Shown here in pieces: positions 4,934-5,352 of a DNA stretch of 5,352 bases; positions within the stretch are counted from its first letter, which is position 1, and the number at the start of each line of letters is the position of its first letter. The notes under the pieces were generated by a model. The model worked only from the letters and a program-made list of their open reading frames with translations. It made no database searches and was not told the DNA's origin. The stretch is from CAZXPG01 sp964643145 (GTDB lineage: Bacteria; Pseudomonadota; Alphaproteobacteria; Rickettsiales; Arcanibacteraceae): NCBI GenBank assembly GCA_964643145.1, contig CAZXPG010000077.1:1-5352 (forward strand). The letters are read 5' to 3'. The position numbers were made by a program, and so were the translations under genes.

Positions 4934-5352
4934 ATGCCAGATCATCATTCAAATGGACAAGGCGGCCAGGGCGGTAACGATCACCACGGTGGACAAGGTG
5001 GCCAGGGTGGCAATAATCACCACGGTGGACAGGGCGGACAGGGTGGTAACGATCACCACGGTGGACAAGGCGGACAGGGTGGCCAGGGTGGCAATGATCA
5101 CCACGGCGGACAGGGTGGCCAGGGTGGCAATGATCACCACGGTGGACAGGGCGGCCAGGGTGGCAATAATCACCACGGTGGACAGGGCGGCCAGGGTGGC
5201 AATGATCACCACGGTGGACAGGGCGGCCAGGGTGGCAATAATCNNNNNNNNNNNNNNNNNNNNNNNNNNNNNNNNNNNNNNNNNNNNNNNNNNNNNNNNN
5301 NNNNNNNNNNNNNNNNNNNNNNNNNNNNNNNNNNNNNNNNNNNACCACGGCG
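4934..5352 (+). CDS. Gly/Gln/His-rich tandem-repeat protein, 3' incomplete
   Basis: I do not recognise this gene. It starts at an ATG with a strong Shine-Dalgarno (AGGAGA, 4921-4926, 7 bases away). A short unique head, MPDHHSNGQ, runs directly into tandem copies of GGQGGQGGNDHH, with the D alternating with N. There are seven numbered units (one of them 15 residues), preceded by an imperfect copy; the seventh is cut by the gap. The frame stays open to the gap, and no stop occurs in the window. There is no hydrophobic N-terminal signal and no membrane segment. The composition (Gly, Gln, His, Asn, Asp, essentially no hydrophobic residues) predicts a disordered protein. Paired histidines every 12 residues could bind Ni, Zn or Cu ions, and the Gly-rich repeats could be a surface or matrix polymer; both are inference. 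GGQGGNDHH loosely resembles the RTX nonapeptide, but His occupies the hydrophobic position. The gene is divergent from mutS, 629 bases away. Reading continues in phase after the gap only if the placeholder length is ignored. Confidence 0.8.
   Translation, partial: MPDHHSNGQGGQGGNDHHGGQGGQGGNNHHGGQGGQGGNDHHGGQGGQGGQGGNDHHGGQGGQGGNDHHGGQGGQGGNNHHGGQGGQGGNDHHGGQGGQGGNNXXXXXXXXXXXXXXXXXXXXXXXXXXXXXXXXXXPR
4955..5243 (+). repeat. 36-bp in-frame tandem repeat array
   Basis: After an imperfect first copy (4955-4987), units start at 4988, 5024, 5060, 5105, 5141, 5177 and 5213. All are 36 bp except the one at 5060-5104, which is 45 bp because one extra GGQ triplet (9 bp) is inserted. The units differ mainly at silent third positions (GGT/GGC/GGA, CAA/CAG, AAC/AAT) and at the GAT/AAT (Asp/Asn) codon. 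The proximal units are more diverged. The units at 5141, 5177 and 5213 are nearly identical, differing only at that GAT/AAT base, which suggests recent amplification at the distal end. The repeat continues beyond the assembly gap (5344-5352). Confidence 0.97.
5244..5343. other. Assembly gap (100 N)
   Basis: Exactly 100 undetermined bases, the conventional filler for a scaffold gap of unknown size. The left side ends ...AATAATC and the right side begins ACCACGGCG. Joined directly they spell AAT AAT CAC CAC GGC G, the normal repeat in correct phase. The missing DNA is therefore probably a whole number of repeat units, and the 100-base length is not real. Confidence 0.95.

Noticed and set aside
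4872..4934. 20-codon ORF ending in TAATG overlapping the repeat-gene start, as a possible coupled leader peptide
   Set aside because: No Shine-Dalgarno before its ATG. The repeat gene has its own strong RBS, and the overlap may be chance.
4955..5243. CRISPR array
   Set aside because: The repeats are directly contiguous, with no unique spacers, and are translated in frame.
4905..5348. Open - strand frames through the repeat array (CHPGRPVHRGD-type and VIIATLAALS-type repeats)
   Set aside because: A repeat unit that is a multiple of 3 keeps several frames open. The - strand frames lack a suitable RBS, one spans the N gap, and the + strand frame has a strong Shine-Dalgarno and silent third-position variation.

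Overview
The window looks like chromosomal DNA from an alphaproteobacterium of moderate GC. This rests on the recalled resemblance of the ArgG and MutS proteins to alphaproteobacterial homologues, since no search could be run. Three conserved features are clear. argG (argininosuccinate synthase) is on the + strand at 190-1407. A complete tRNA-Leu(UAA) with an encoded CCA end is on the + strand at 1467-1550. mutS (mismatch-recognition ATPase) is on the - strand at 1674-4304 and converges on the tRNA. These are housekeeping genes, and nothing in them suggests a shared pathway.

The unusual content is outside them. (1) The argG leader (1-189) carries a perfect 41-bp palindromic element (104-144) flanked exactly by an 8-bp direct repeat, TAGCATTA, which looks like a target-site duplication. 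A separate 9-bp inverted repeat (48-56 with 173-181) encloses the leader hairpins, and its right arm covers the argG Shine-Dalgarno. (2) A decayed second copy of the palindrome (4329-4365) lies just upstream of the mutS start. It opens a 280-bp block (4329-4608) packed with seven successive, mostly unrelated inverted repeats, the largest with a 20-bp perfect stem. (3) From 4934 to the window end runs a + strand gene with a strong Shine-Dalgarno. It encodes a Gly/Gln/His/Asn repeat protein built from the 12-residue unit GGQGGQGGNDHH (36 bp), with no stop inside the window.

The repeat gene is interrupted by exactly 100 Ns (5244-5343), the customary placeholder for a gap of unknown size. The bases on each side join in perfect repeat phase if the Ns are removed, so the assembly apparently broke inside the tandem array and the true protein length is unknown.

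Layout: 1-189 structured argG leader; 190-1407 argG; 1408-1466 short spacer; 1467-1550 tRNA-Leu; 1551-1673 convergent spacer with weak terminator candidates; 1674-4304 mutS; 4305-4933 gene-free region (hairpin cluster, then an AT-rich upstream region of the repeat gene); 4934-5352 repeat gene, partial. No integrase, transposase, CRISPR array or phage gene is visible.
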